DNA of 64,000 nucleotides, taken from QHCF01 sp003244275 (GTDB lineage: Bacteria; Actinomycetota; Acidimicrobiia; Acidimicrobiales; QHCF01). The position numbers were made by a program, and so were the translations under genes. Positions 1-8,094 of the stretch are shown here, piece after piece; position 1 is the stretch's first letter; each line of letters begins with the position of its first letter. The notes under the pieces were generated by a model. That model saw only the letters and a list, made by a program, of their open reading frames with translations, ran no database searches and was not told the origin of the DNA. The stretch is taken from positions 1 through 64,000 of the forward strand of contig DAIROT010000003.1 in the NCBI GenBank assembly GCA_036806345.1, written 5' to 3'.

Positions 1-32
1 CGGGGGGCACGGGGGGGGCAGCCCCCCGAGTG

Positions 33-557
33 TCATTGCTTGACTGCCTCGACCTCGAAGGTCAGGGTGGCCTTGTCACCCACGACCGCGCCGCCCCCTT
101 CGAGGAGGGTGTTCCACTCCAGTCCGAACTCCTTGCGGCTGATCTCGGTGGTGGCGCTGAAGCCCACCCGGGTGCCGCCGTAGGGATCGGGACCGGTCCC
201 GTTGAACTCCACCTCCAACGTGACTGGCTTGGTCACCCCGTGGACAGTCAGATCGCCCGTCATCTCGGCCCCGCCGTCCGTCGGGCGCACTGCGGTGGAG
301 GCGAACTCGATGGTCGGGCAGTTCTCGACGTCGAGGAAGTCAGCCGATCGCAGGTGCCCGTCGCGGGTTGACTCGTGAGTATCGATCGAAGCAGCTTCCA
401 CCGATGTCCTCACCGAGGATTGCTCTGGCTCTCCGGCAATGACGATGGTGCCGGTGAAGCGGGTGAAGCGACCCTTCACCTTGGACACCATCATGTGACG
501 GACCGAGAACTCAAGCGACGAGTGGGTGGGATCGATCTCCCAGGTGCTCTCTAACAT
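33..557 (-). CDS. YceI family protein
   Basis: A 174-residue single-domain protein of the YceI (lipocalin-like) family. The family signature lies near the N-terminus (WEIDPTHSSLEFSVRHMMV, then KVKGRFTRF), followed by the typical SADFLDVENCPTIEF and GDLTVHGVTKPVTLEVEF blocks. Family members form a beta-barrel that binds polyisoprenoid-like lipids; the ligand here is unknown. No signal peptide is visible, so it is probably cytoplasmic. The start used is ATG at 557, which has only a weak ribosome site. A strong site (GGAGGAG) lies further upstream and serves a GTG at 594 in another frame, so either a small ORF overlaps the start or the N-terminus is frameshifted. Family assignment is firm; the start is not. 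Confidence 0.88.
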   Translation of the reverse strand: MLESTWEIDPTHSSLEFSVRHMMVSKVKGRFTRFTGTIVIAGEPEQSSVRTSVEAASIDTHESTRDGHLRSADFLDVENCPTIEFASTAVRPTDGGAEMTGDLTVHGVTKPVTLEVEFNGTGPDPYGGTRVGFSATTEISRKEFGLEWNTLLEGGGAVVGDKATLTFEVEAVKQ

Positions 558-594
558 TCTTGCTCAGCTCGGCCGGAAAGGTGGCTGCGCTCAC
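511..594 (-). other. candidate 27-codon ORF overlapping the yceI start
   Basis: GTG at 594 is preceded by GGAGGAG with a 6-base spacer, the best ribosome site in the area. It opens a 27-residue frame beginning VSAATFPAELSKN that stops inside yceI in a different frame. Many YceI proteins begin with a similar Ser/Thr/Ala-Leu segment, so this may be the true N-terminus separated from the rest by a one-base indel. Alternatively it is a coupling leader ORF. Confidence 0.3.
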
Positions 595-674
595 GACGGT
601 CTCCTCCGCTGCATCTAGAGTATATCGGTCAAACGCATGGTGTCGGCTGGTATTCCAGCTTCGTCCCAGACGGC

Positions 675-2612
675 TCAGCCCGCTGGACTGGACGTGGAAG
701 AAGAAGTGGTAGTGGGGGGGTAGCGCCTCGGCGGGATGGTGGGGGCAGTCGAGGTGGTGGTGGGGTACCGGTAGCGCGGCACGGTGGAGACATAGGGCGG
801 TCCCAGGTAGGGCGGCCCCAGGTAAGGCGGGCTTGTCCTCCGGTAGCGTGGGATCGCGGTATAGGGAGGCACCGTCACCGAGGGCGGATTTGTCACGTAC
901 GGCGGGACCGTCGTGGCGGACGAGGGCGGTAGCAACTCCTGGGGCCCCGTGGCCGCAGGTGGTGAATACCCGCCGGAACCCAGGACGGTCTGCCAGTTGG
1001 TCTGCGACGGGTGGGCCCGTCCCGATGGGCCGTCCCCGAACGCCGCCAGGACGTTGTTGGTCACCTGTCGGGCGGCGTCTCCGGCGCATGACGAGGTGGT
1101 ACCGGCCACCGTGGTGGTGATGGCTGGCGGGCAGCCCCGGCCCAGGAAGGCCACCCAGAGGTTGGTACCCGTGGCAAATACCCCGGCTCCGCTCGGATCG
1201 GTGTAATAGGTCATGTCGGAATGGTCGGGGCGACCGTGGCAGGTCACGGGGGAGTGAGCCAGGATCTGCATGTCCTGGGGCCCCGGAAGGCTGGGCATGT
1301 AGCGGTCGTACTCGCTACCCACCAGCCCGTCGAGGTGGTCGCCCTGGGCCAGGCCGGTACCGGCGAAGGCCCACGATGCAGAGTCCGACACCACCATGGG
1401 GGCGTTCACCGGGTTGCAGTCGTACATGTTGCCGATGATCGTGCTCTCGGGACGGGGATCAGGTGGGGAGGGCCAGTCGGAGGTCACCTCGGCGTTGTCG
1501 ATTCCATATAGGGGATCCTCGCTGGCCACCTTGTAGTCGATCTGATGGCGGTAGGGCCCGAGCGGCGAGGACTCGAAACGGATGTGGCGAAAGATGGCGT
1601 TGGCCCCCAGGAACATCAGGTTCACTCCGTGAGCGATGGCGTCGATGGCCCCCCGGCGCATGGTCGAGGACCAGTACTCGTCGTGGCCGAGAGAGATGAA
1701 GACCCGGTGGCGCCGGAGGATCTGGGGTGCTCGGGCCGTGTCCACGTCGGTGCTGTAGGTGACGTCCAGGCTCTCACTCTCCATCTGGGACACCATGGGC
1801 AGCTCGTTGCCCAGAAAGTCGGCCGCCCCCTCACCGAACCCGAAATCGTAGGGCCGGTCGAAAGACACCACCCGCGAACGATGGGCGTAGGTGGATACGG
1901 TGCCCGTCCCACCCTGGTACAGGTCGTAGCCGCCCCAGAGGTTGTAGGCCTGCCACGTCGTCACGGAGTTCTGCACCAGATAGGTGGCCCGGCTGGCGTC
2001 GTCCCGCACGGTGAGGGGCACATAGCTGGCCTGGCCGGCATCACCGACCAGCTTGAGTAGGTAGTCGCCGGGCGTCCAGGCCGAGGTGATCCTCACCGCC
2101 AAGGTGGTGGGCCACTGGGACTCGACCATGTTGGTGATCGGGTCGATGGTCGGGGATGACTCGACCGCCCCGGGCAACTCGGGCGAGGTCCAGACCAGGC
2201 GACCTTGTAGCCCCCCGTACCAACCCATGCGGTAGGCCTCCACGCGAAAGGTGGTGGCAACCGTCGAGACGTGCAACCCGACGGCGCCGCCCTGCTGGGC
2301 GCTCACCTGGTCGGCGTAGCCCTCGATGGCCCGGGGCACCTGGTGGCCGGTGATGTGCCACTGGTCGGTGCCCGGCTTGGCGTTCTCCTCCCGGACCCAT
2401 GCCGCGGTCATGCCGTGTGATGTTCGTCGCACCGGTTTGTCCTGGCCCACCCGAGCCGCCTGGGCGGCTCCGGACTGAGGGTGGGCGAATGGCCCGGCAC
2501 CGAGATTGGCCAGCACCGAGACGGCGGCCAGTGTGGCCACACAGAGAGCAATGCCAAGGACCAGCTTGGTGGGCCTGGGCACTGTGAGGATGGTACTCCT
2601 AGCGAGGGTCAT
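675..2612 (-). CDS. secreted DMFase beta-subunit-like protein with Pro/Thr/Tyr-rich tail
   Basis: 645 residues. An N-terminal hydrophobic segment (about residues 17-37, KLVLGIALCVATLAAVSVL) acts as a signal or anchor. The body (about 80-510) matches the family related to the C-terminal part of the large subunit of N,N-dimethylformamidase: VTTWQAYNLWGGYDLY, then SLGHDEYWSSTMRRGAIDAIAHG and FLGANAIFRHIRFE-type blocks. The last 100 residues are a low-complexity Pro-Pro-Tyr and Thr-rich tail with a short tandem repeat (GPPYL twice), which looks like a wall-spanning or surface segment. Actual dimethylformamidase activity cannot be assumed; actinomycetes carry many secreted members of unknown substrate. 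It is divergent from the carboxypeptidase gene starting at 2734. Confidence 0.72.
   Translation of the reverse strand: MTLARSTILTVPRPTKLVLGIALCVATLAAVSVLANLGAGPFAHPQSGAAQAARVGQDKPVRRTSHGMTAAWVREENAKPGTDQWHITGHQVPRAIEGYADQVSAQQGGAVGLHVSTVATTFRVEAYRMGWYGGLQGRLVWTSPELPGAVESSPTIDPITNMVESQWPTTLAVRITSAWTPGDYLLKLVGDAGQASYVPLTVRDDASRATYLVQNSVTTWQAYNLWGGYDLYQGGTGTVSTYAHRSRVVSFDRPYDFGFGEGAADFLGNELPMVSQMESESLDVTYSTDVDTARAPQILRRHRVFISLGHDEYWSSTMRRGAIDAIAHGVNLMFLGANAIFRHIRFESSPLGPYRHQIDYKVASEDPLYGIDNAEVTSDWPSPPDPRPESTIIGNMYDCNPVNAPMVVSDSASWAFAGTGLAQGDHLDGLVGSEYDRYMPSLPGPQDMQILAHSPVTCHGRPDHSDMTYYTDPSGAGVFATGTNLWVAFLGRGCPPAITTTVAGTTSSCAGDAARQVTNNVLAAFGDGPSGRAHPSQTNWQTVLGSGGYSPPAATGPQELLPPSSATTVPPYVTNPPSVTVPPYTAIPRYRRTSPPYLGPPYLGPPYVSTVPRYRYPTTTSTAPTIPPRRYPPTTTSSSTSSPAG
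799..828 (-). repeat. 15-bp tandem duplication in the Pro-rich tail
   Basis: Two near-identical 15-base units (799-813 and 814-828) encode the repeated GPPYL pentapeptide in the C-terminal tail of the DMFase-like protein. Unit length keeps the reading frame. Confidence 0.7.
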
Positions 2613-2733
2613 CGACTCGGAACCCGCCAGCCCCTATGGTGGGTTGGTGCGCCGACCGCCGGTTCGGGCCGCCAGCCCAAATCCGGGGCGGTCCCAGGCC
2701 AGTCATCTGGCCAGCTCATCGTGGATTGGGCGG

Positions 2734-3909
2734 GTGTCTGCCCTTACCCTGATCCTGTTGAGCATGGTCTTCGAAATATGCCCGCTGATCGCCGGAGCGT
2801 CTCCGCCCTCCTACGCCCGAGGCGCCGACGCCCTGGCTGCTGCTGGGTCGGCACCGCCGCCGGCCCAATCAGCATTTCCTGGACCCTCAACGACTGTTCC
2901 CAACCCTGCGCCTCTGGTACCGCCCAGGACATGGATCCTGGTGGACGCGGACACCGCCAAGGTCATCGCTGCCAACACCGATCATCTGCCGTTGCCGCCG
3001 GCCAGCACTACCAAGCTACTGACCGCCATCATGGCCGAGACCTCACTCCCCTCTGACGCGTCCGTCCCGGTGAGCCCTGTGGCGCAGGGAATGCCGGCTG
3101 AGTCCATCAACATGAAGGCCGGTCAGGTCTGGCCCCTGTCAGATGCCATGCACGCCCTGCTCATGGTCTCTGCCAATGACGCGGCGGTGGCGCTGGCCGA
3201 GCGGATGAGCGGATCCCGGGAGGCGTTCGGCGCCCACATGTACAGCATGGCTGGCATCCTGGGCCTGGTGGACCACCCGGTGCTCCAGGACCCCGCCGGC
3301 CTGGACGGCCAGTTCGCGGTGGGCAACGGCAACCGCATCAGTGCCTATGACCTGGCCATCATGGGCCGGGCCGCCCTGGCCATCCCCGATATCCGCCAGA
3401 TCGTGGGTCTGCCGGTCTACCGCTTCCATGGCGTGGACGGCATCGATCATCGCCTTCGCAACCACGACGGCCTGCTCGAGCAGTACCCCGGGACCATCGG
3501 CGTCAAGCTCGGGTACACGGTGGCCGCGGGAGACAACCTGGTCGCCGCGGCCACCAGAGGCGGCCGGACCATGCTGGCCGTGGTGATGCACGCTCCGTCG
3601 GTCTACGCCGATGCCGCCGCCCTGCTCGACGAGGGCTTCGCTACGCCGGCGGTGGCTGAGACGGGTATCGACCACCTGCCCCCGGTTCGCCTGGCCGCAC
3701 CTGCTCCGCCGCCAGTCGCCACCACCGCACGACGTGACCAGCCCGATCGCCTGGCCCTGGGCACCCGCCATGGCCAGGGCCAGGCTACGACGCTCCGCAG
3801 CGGCTGGGTGGCCCTCGGGGGGGTGGCCCTGTTCGCCACCTCGGCATTGGTGGCGGTGAGCCGGCTGCGTAGCGGGCATCGGCGCCGGGCTCGTCGCCGA
3901 GTGGTCTGA
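2734..3909 (+). CDS. dacA: D-alanyl-D-alanine carboxypeptidase (peptidase S11)
   Basis: Penicillin-binding carboxypeptidase that trims the terminal D-Ala of peptidoglycan stem peptides outside the membrane. The three active-site motifs are present: STTK (in PASTTKLLTAIMA), SAN (in SANDAAVALAE) and a KxG motif, KLG (in GVKLGYTVAAGDN). GTG at 2734 is the preferred start because it gives a clean signal peptide (SALTLILLSMVFEICPLIAGA); the longer open frame back to 2506 would run into the divergent gene. A C-terminal membrane helix (about WVALGGVALFATSALVAVSRL) followed by an Arg-rich tail anchors the protein, as in class C low-molecular-mass PBPs. The domain call is secure; the exact start is moderately sure. 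Confidence 0.9.
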   Translation: MSALTLILLSMVFEICPLIAGASPPSYARGADALAAAGSAPPPAQSAFPGPSTTVPNPAPLVPPRTWILVDADTAKVIAANTDHLPLPPASTTKLLTAIMAETSLPSDASVPVSPVAQGMPAESINMKAGQVWPLSDAMHALLMVSANDAAVALAERMSGSREAFGAHMYSMAGILGLVDHPVLQDPAGLDGQFAVGNGNRISAYDLAIMGRAALAIPDIRQIVGLPVYRFHGVDGIDHRLRNHDGLLEQYPGTIGVKLGYTVAAGDNLVAAATRGGRTMLAVVMHAPSVYADAAALLDEGFATPAVAETGIDHLPPVRLAAPAPPPVATTARRDQPDRLALGTRHGQGQATTLRSGWVALGGVALFATSALVAVSRLRSGHRRRARRRVV

Positions 3910-3915
3910 TCAGCG

Positions 3916-4380
3916 GTGGGCCCCGTGATCCGGGCCGCCACCATCCAGGCCGCTGGCCTTCAGGCCGCTGGCCCGCTCACGGTCTCGCCGTCCCCGGTCA
4001 CGACAACTGCACCCAGCCGGCCCACCACTACCGCGCCGCCCGCCACCCGGTCGTCCACCATCGGACCGCCAACCACCCACCTGGCGCCGACCACCTCCGC
4101 CCCCACTGGTCGTGGACCGACGACCACCATCCACCACCCGACAGGGACCACCGGTGCCTCGACCACCACCACCACCACCCTGCCGACGGCCGTCACCACG
4201 ACCACCATCGGACCGCCACCGACGACCGGGCCGCAGGCTGGCGTGTCCACCACGGTGGTGTCCGATCCCCCCGGTACTGGCCACGTAAGCGCGGTGTTCC
4301 CCGCTCTGGGGGTGGTCGGCCTGGTCCTGTTCCTGGGATTTGTGGCTACTCGAGTGCTGATGCGGGCGGTCGGCCGGTAG
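3916..4380 (+). CDS. Thr/Pro-rich protein with C-terminal membrane anchor
   Basis: 154 residues with no recognised domain. The central 90 residues are almost entirely Thr, Pro, Ala and Ser, with Thr runs resembling a mucin-like stalk. A single hydrophobic helix near the C-terminus (FPALGVVGLVLFLGFVAT) is followed by a basic tail. The gene starts with GTG six bases after the carboxypeptidase stop, so the two are probably co-transcribed and this may be a wall-spanning or surface partner. Composition is biased, so the coding call rests on the intact frame, tight spacing and membrane helix. Function unknown. Confidence 0.55.
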   Translation: MGPVIRAATIQAAGLQAAGPLTVSPSPVTTTAPSRPTTTAPPATRSSTIGPPTTHLAPTTSAPTGRGPTTTIHHPTGTTGASTTTTTTLPTAVTTTTIGPPPTTGPQAGVSTTVVSDPPGTGHVSAVFPALGVVGLVLFLGFVATRVLMRAVGR

Positions 4381-4396
4381 GACGACTGGAGGCGAA

Positions 4397-4438
4397 ATGA
4401 GCGCAAGCCTCAACACTGCTCCGCAGGGGCATTTGTGA
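4397..4438 (+). other. candidate 13-codon leader ORF coupled to prepilin peptidase
   Basis: ATG at 4397 follows a good ribosome site (TGGAGGCGAA) and opens MSASLNTAPQGHL, whose TGA stop (4436-4438) overlaps both the GTG (4435) and the ATG (4438) that can start the prepilin peptidase. The downstream gene has no ribosome site of its own, so termination-reinitiation is plausible. An indel in the start region is the alternative explanation. Confidence 0.35.
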
Positions 4439-5214
4439 TGGTCGCCGGGCTGGCCGGTGCGGCGGGAGTCCTGGGGTTGTTGGTGGGTTCGTTCCTCAAC
4501 CGGGTAGCCCAGCGCGTCCCCCAGCGCCAGACGGTGCTGCGGCCCGGGCCGTGCTGCCCCAGCTGTTCGGCTCGGGTGGCGCTGGTCGACCGGGTACCGG
4601 TCGTCTCCTGGTTGGTGATGAGCAGGCGGTGCCGCTCCTGTGAGCAGCCCATCTCCGCTCGGTACCCGTTGGTGGAGCTGGGCACCGCCGGGTTGTTCGC
4701 GGCTGGCACCCTACGCCTGGGGGCCGCCCCGGCCCTGCCTGCCTATCTGGTGTTCTTCGCCGCCCTGGTAACGGTGGCGGTCGTCGATCTGGAGTACCGC
4801 ATCGTGCCCAACCGGGTGGTGTACCCGGCCCTGGGGTCGGGTGCAGTGCTGCTGGTGGCGGCCACCCTCTTCCAAGGCTCGCTCAACCGCCTGGGCTACG
4901 CCGCGCTAGGTGGGATAGCCAGCTTTGCCGCCATTCTGGTCCTCAACTTGATCAGTCCCCGGCTGATGGGTATGGGCGACGTGCGACTGGCGGGGCTGAT
5001 TGGGCTGTTCCTCGGTTGGCTGGGCTTGGCCCAGGTATTGGTGGGCCTCTTCGTGGGCTTCCTACTGGGAGCGGCGGCAGGGCTGGTACTGGCGGCCCGG
5101 GGACCCAACCGCAACCCGAGTGTCCCCTTTGCTCCGTTTCTGGCAGCCGGGGCTGTCCTGACCGTGCTGTGGGGCAACACCTTGGTCCACCTGTTGCTGG
5201 GCCAGCCCAGCTAG
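4435..5214 (+). CDS. type IV prepilin peptidase (A24 family)
   Basis: Membrane aspartyl protease that cleaves, and usually N-methylates, type IV prepilin-like leaders. About 259 residues, the full-length PilD-type form. It has the cytoplasmic zinc-binding cysteine pairs (CPSC and CRSC, residues about 40-65) and both catalytic aspartates: VDLEYRIVPN and the GxGD-like MGMGDVRLAG. At least six hydrophobic segments follow. No pilin genes occur in this window. Start is GTG 4435 or ATG 4438, both inside the overlap with a 13-codon upstream ORF. Confidence 0.92.
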   Translation: MMVAGLAGAAGVLGLLVGSFLNRVAQRVPQRQTVLRPGPCCPSCSARVALVDRVPVVSWLVMSRRCRSCEQPISARYPLVELGTAGLFAAGTLRLGAAPALPAYLVFFAALVTVAVVDLEYRIVPNRVVYPALGSGAVLLVAATLFQGSLNRLGYAALGGIASFAAILVLNLISPRLMGMGDVRLAGLIGLFLGWLGLAQVLVGLFVGFLLGAAAGLVLAARGPNRNPSVPFAPFLAAGAVLTVLWGNTLVHLLLGQPS

Positions 5215-5232
5215 ACCCTTCCCGGGCCTAAC

Positions 5233-5781
5233 TCAGCTGCCTCTCTTGAGGGCCGGCAGAGCCCGCTTGAGGGCCGGCACGGCGCTCCGCCTGCTCAGCT
5301 GGTCCAGCCCCGAAGCAACGGCGGGCTCCAGCCGGGCGATGACGGCTTGCGCCACCTGCCCGTAGAGCCGCTTGACCGTGGCCACCAGCTCGACATAGTC
5401 CAGGTGTTGGAATTGCTCGATGATCGGTGCGAAGGAATGCTGGATGGGCCCCAGCTTGCGAGCGGCCTTGGCCATCACCAAGGCTTTGACCTGGGCCTCC
5501 TTCTCCTTGGAGCGCTCCGCCACTACCGGCTTGAGCTGCGCCCACTTCTCCTTGGCCTGCTCGAGCACCACCGGCTTGAGCTCCACGTACTTGTCCTTGG
5601 CCTCGGGTATCAGCTCCTCGGCCCGTTCCCGGGCTCGGGCAATGACTACTGGCTTGACCTCTTGGAACTTGTGCTGGGCCTGGGCCTTCATGTCGAAGCG
5701 ACCCAGTTGGCGAATCGTCTGACCCAGCTCTGTGCGGTTGTTGATTATCTCCTGGCGGATCGCAGCTCGGTTTTGAGCCAT
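5233..5781 (-). CDS. DUF3618-type helical protein
   Basis: 182 residues. The N-terminus (IRQEIINNRTELGQTIRQL) matches the DUF3618 pattern found in actinobacterial membrane-associated stress proteins. The middle is highly charged helix with a recurring KPVV motif (VKPVV, LKPVV, LKPVV), suggesting an amphipathic coiled coil. The C-terminus repeats LPALKR through a 21-base duplication. It overlaps the upstream holin-family gene by 37 bases, so the two are co-translated. This pairing is common in actinobacteria, but the role is unknown; a link to envelope or osmotic stress is inferred only. Confidence 0.7.
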   Translation of the reverse strand: MAQNRAAIRQEIINNRTELGQTIRQLGRFDMKAQAQHKFQEVKPVVIARARERAEELIPEAKDKYVELKPVVLEQAKEKWAQLKPVVAERSKEKEAQVKALVMAKAARKLGPIQHSFAPIIEQFQHLDYVELVATVKRLYGQVAQAVIARLEPAVASGLDQLSRRSAVPALKRALPALKRGS

Positions 5782-6125
5782 TCCATGTCCTCCTTCAAGC
5801 TCTCGATCGTCTCCCGGGGTACCAACGGTATTGCCTTGTTGAACTGTGTCTTGCCGGCGACCGCGGCCACCAGGGCCAACAGCGCGTAGGCGCCGGTGAC
5901 GATGAGAGCGGCCAGCCAGCCAGGAAGCACGAGGGCCAGGGCGAGAATGGCGGTAGCGGTCAGGGCCCCCAGCATGCCCGCCACACCGACGATCCCGACG
6001 CCCACCCCAGCCACTTTGGCCTTGCCGGACACCTCGGCCTTGGCCATCTCCAGCTCACTGCGGGCCAGCCGCCCGCCCTGGTCGGCCAACTGCTTGACTA
6101 AGGGAGCGAGGCCATCGGACTCCAT
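5745..6125 (-). CDS. phage-holin superfamily (DUF1469-type) membrane protein
   Basis: 126 residues from ATG 6125: amphipathic N-terminus (LVKQLADQGGRLARSELEMAKAEV), two transmembrane helices (about 38-62 and 66-92) and a charged C-terminal helix. This is the Phage_holin_3_6 architecture, which in free-living actinobacteria is a chromosomal membrane protein rather than a lysis protein. The open frame continues far upstream but that part is the antisense shadow of aroC. It forms an overlapping pair with the DUF3618 gene. Function unknown. Confidence 0.75.
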   Translation of the reverse strand: MESDGLAPLVKQLADQGGRLARSELEMAKAEVSGKAKVAGVGVGIVGVAGMLGALTATAILALALVLPGWLAALIVTGAYALLALVAAVAGKTQFNKAIPLVPRETIESLKEDMEWLKTELRSARR

Positions 6126-6320
6126 CACTCCCTGTCCCACGCTGGCATATCGCCGGACCGGTGTCCTTGATCCCGACGATGACCGTCGACTGGTGACCTC
6201 GACCATCTCTGCCCCTCTCCTCGACCACAGAGGTCTACCCTTCCCCAGGCAACGGCAAACGGGCCGGGCAGGGCGGTCCAAGAGGCTCCTCCCACATGTC
6301 GGGGCGGTAGCGTCGGGCTG

Positions 6321-7559
6321 GTGCTGCGCTTCCTTACCGCCGGAGAGTCCCACGGCCGGGGCCTGGCCGTCACCATCGAAGGTCTGCCGGCGGGACTGAC
6401 CATTGGGGCGGATGAGATCAGAGGTGAGCTGGCCCGACGGCGCCTGGGATACGGTCGGGGGCCCCGGATGCGCTTCGAGGCCGACGAGATCACCCTCCTG
6501 GGGGGCATCCGCCATGGCCGCACACTGGGCTCGCCGGTGATGATAGAGATCGCTAACACCGAGTGGCCCAAGTGGGAGCAGGAGATGTCGCCCGGGCCCG
6601 GTCGTCCGACCAAGGTGCTCACCCAGCCCCGGCCCGGCCATGCCGACCTGGCCGGCATGCAAAAGTACGGCTTCGCCGACGCTCGGGACGTGCTCGAGCG
6701 GGCCTCGGCTCGCGAGACGGCCGCCCGGGTGGCCGCTGGGGCCTGCTTCAAGGCGCTGCTGGCGCAGCTGGGAATGTTCGTCGTCAGCCATGTGGTCCAG
6801 CTCGGCTCGGCTGCCAGCCCACCGGGGTCGAGGCCTGGCCCTGACCAGTTGGCCGAGGTCGATGCCTCGCCGGTGCGTTGCTTTGATGCCGACGCCGAGG
6901 CGGCCATGGTGTCCGAGGTGAAAGCGGCGGCAAAGCAGGGCGACTCCCTGGGCGGGGTAGCCGAGGTGGTGGCGTACGGCGTCCCCGTGGGTCTGGGCAG
7001 CCACGTGCACTGGGATCGCCGGCTGGACGCCATGTTGGCCCAGGCCCTGATCAGCATTCAGGCGGTCAAAGCAGTGGAGCTGGGAGAGGGTTTCGACGTC
7101 TCCGGTCGCCGGGGCTCCCAGGCCCATGACGCCATCACCTGGGACGCCGTGGCGGGGGACTACCGGCGGGAGACCACCCGGGCAGGAGGGATAGAGGGCG
7201 GAATCTCGGTGGGAGGCCTCATCGTGGTCAGGGCAGCCATGAAGCCGCTGGCCACCCTCAACCGTCCGGTGCTGGCCACGGTGGACGTGGTGACCAAGGC
7301 CGAGACCGTCTCGTTCAAGGAGCGGACCGACGTCACCGCCGTGCCGGCAATGGGGGTGGTGGCCGAGACCATGGTTGCCTTCGTGCTGGCCAGGGAGGCC
7401 TTGCGAAAATTCGGCGGGGACTCCATGGCGGAGATGCTGCGCAACCGGGATGGCTACCTGGGCGCCCTGGGCCATACTCCTTCGGCTGCCCATCCGCTGG
7501 AGGACCCGAGCGCGCCATCGGCGCCGGCGCCGTCCGGGTCGGCCGGGTTCAATGACTGA
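6321..7559 (+). CDS. aroC: chorismate synthase
   Basis: Catalyses the last step of the shikimate pathway, elimination of phosphate from EPSP to give chorismate, using reduced FMN. Full length (412 residues; family about 360-400). The N-terminal signature is intact (LRFLTAGESHGRGLAVTIEGLPAG), followed by RRRLGYGRGPRM, GRPTKVLTQPRPGHADLAGMQKYG and ARETAARVAAGA blocks. The C-terminus has a short Ala/Pro/Ser-rich extension. GTG 6321 starts the gene and heads the operon aroC-aroK-aroB-aroQ; its last eight bases overlap aroK. Confidence 0.97.
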   Translation: MLRFLTAGESHGRGLAVTIEGLPAGLTIGADEIRGELARRRLGYGRGPRMRFEADEITLLGGIRHGRTLGSPVMIEIANTEWPKWEQEMSPGPGRPTKVLTQPRPGHADLAGMQKYGFADARDVLERASARETAARVAAGACFKALLAQLGMFVVSHVVQLGSAASPPGSRPGPDQLAEVDASPVRCFDADAEAAMVSEVKAAAKQGDSLGGVAEVVAYGVPVGLGSHVHWDRRLDAMLAQALISIQAVKAVELGEGFDVSGRRGSQAHDAITWDAVAGDYRRETTRAGGIEGGISVGGLIVVRAAMKPLATLNRPVLATVDVVTKAETVSFKERTDVTAVPAMGVVAETMVAFVLAREALRKFGGDSMAEMLRNRDGYLGALGHTPSAAHPLEDPSAPSAPAPSGSAGFND

Positions 7560-8094
7560 TCGGCTCTTCCTGGTGGGGATGATGGGTGCCGGGAAGACCA
7601 CCGTCGGGCAGGTGCTGGCCAATCGGCTCGGATGGCAGCACCTGGACAGCGACGGCCAAGTCGAGGAATCCACCGGTCGGAGCGTTCCGGAGATCTTTGC
7701 CGAGAGCGGCGAGGTGGCCTTTCGGGCGGAGGAGGCCAACGCCTTGGCCCGAGCGGCGGCCTCCGCTACTCCGGTGGTCGTGTCGGTGGCCGGGGGAGCC
7801 GTCCTTGATCCCGAGAACCGCCGGCTGCTCGCTCGGAGCGGTTCGGTGGTGTGGCTGCGGGCCCGGACCGAGACCCTGGCCGCGAGGGTCGGCTCTGGCC
7901 ATGGGCGTCCCTTGCTTGACCGGGACCCCCCGGCTGCGCTGGGCCACTTGGAGGCTCAGCGTCGCCCGATGTACCAGCAGCTGGCTCAGATGGTGGTCGA
8001 CGTGGACGACCTCCCGCCCACGCTGGTGGCGGAGCAGATCCTGGCTGGTCTCGACCGACTCAGCCAATGCGCCGACAAGGGCGAGGGCTCATGA
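7552..8094 (+). CDS. aroK: shikimate kinase
   Basis: Phosphorylates shikimate at the 3-hydroxyl with ATP. 180 residues, normal size. The P-loop is GMMGAGKTTVG at residues about 9-19; the shikimate-binding Asp is in LDSDGQVEE, and FRAEEANAL and VAGGAV follow as in other AroK proteins. The LID region contains GRPLLDRD. It starts at ATG 7552 inside the end of aroC and ends in an ATGA overlap with aroB, indicating coupled translation. Confidence 0.96.
   Translation: MTDRLFLVGMMGAGKTTVGQVLANRLGWQHLDSDGQVEESTGRSVPEIFAESGEVAFRAEEANALARAAASATPVVVSVAGGAVLDPENRRLLARSGSVVWLRARTETLAARVGSGHGRPLLDRDPPAALGHLEAQRRPMYQQLAQMVVDVDDLPPTLVAEQILAGLDRLSQCADKGEGS

Noticed and set aside
2697..2712. GGCCAG-TCAT-CTGGCC hairpin before the carboxypeptidase as a regulatory element
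   Set aside because: Six-base stems of this composition are expected by chance in such G+C-rich DNA; nothing else supports it.
2506..2733. N-terminal extension of the carboxypeptidase frame back to 2506
   Set aside because: It would overlap the divergent gene, lacks a ribosome site, and hides the signal peptide that begins at GTG 2734.
5745..6125. Prophage remnant suggested by a holin-family hit
   Set aside because: No other phage gene nearby; this holin family is a normal chromosomal membrane protein in actinobacteria.
6126..7739. Long minus-strand extension of the holin-family frame
   Set aside because: It is the antisense of aroC; the holin-family protein is complete from ATG 6125.
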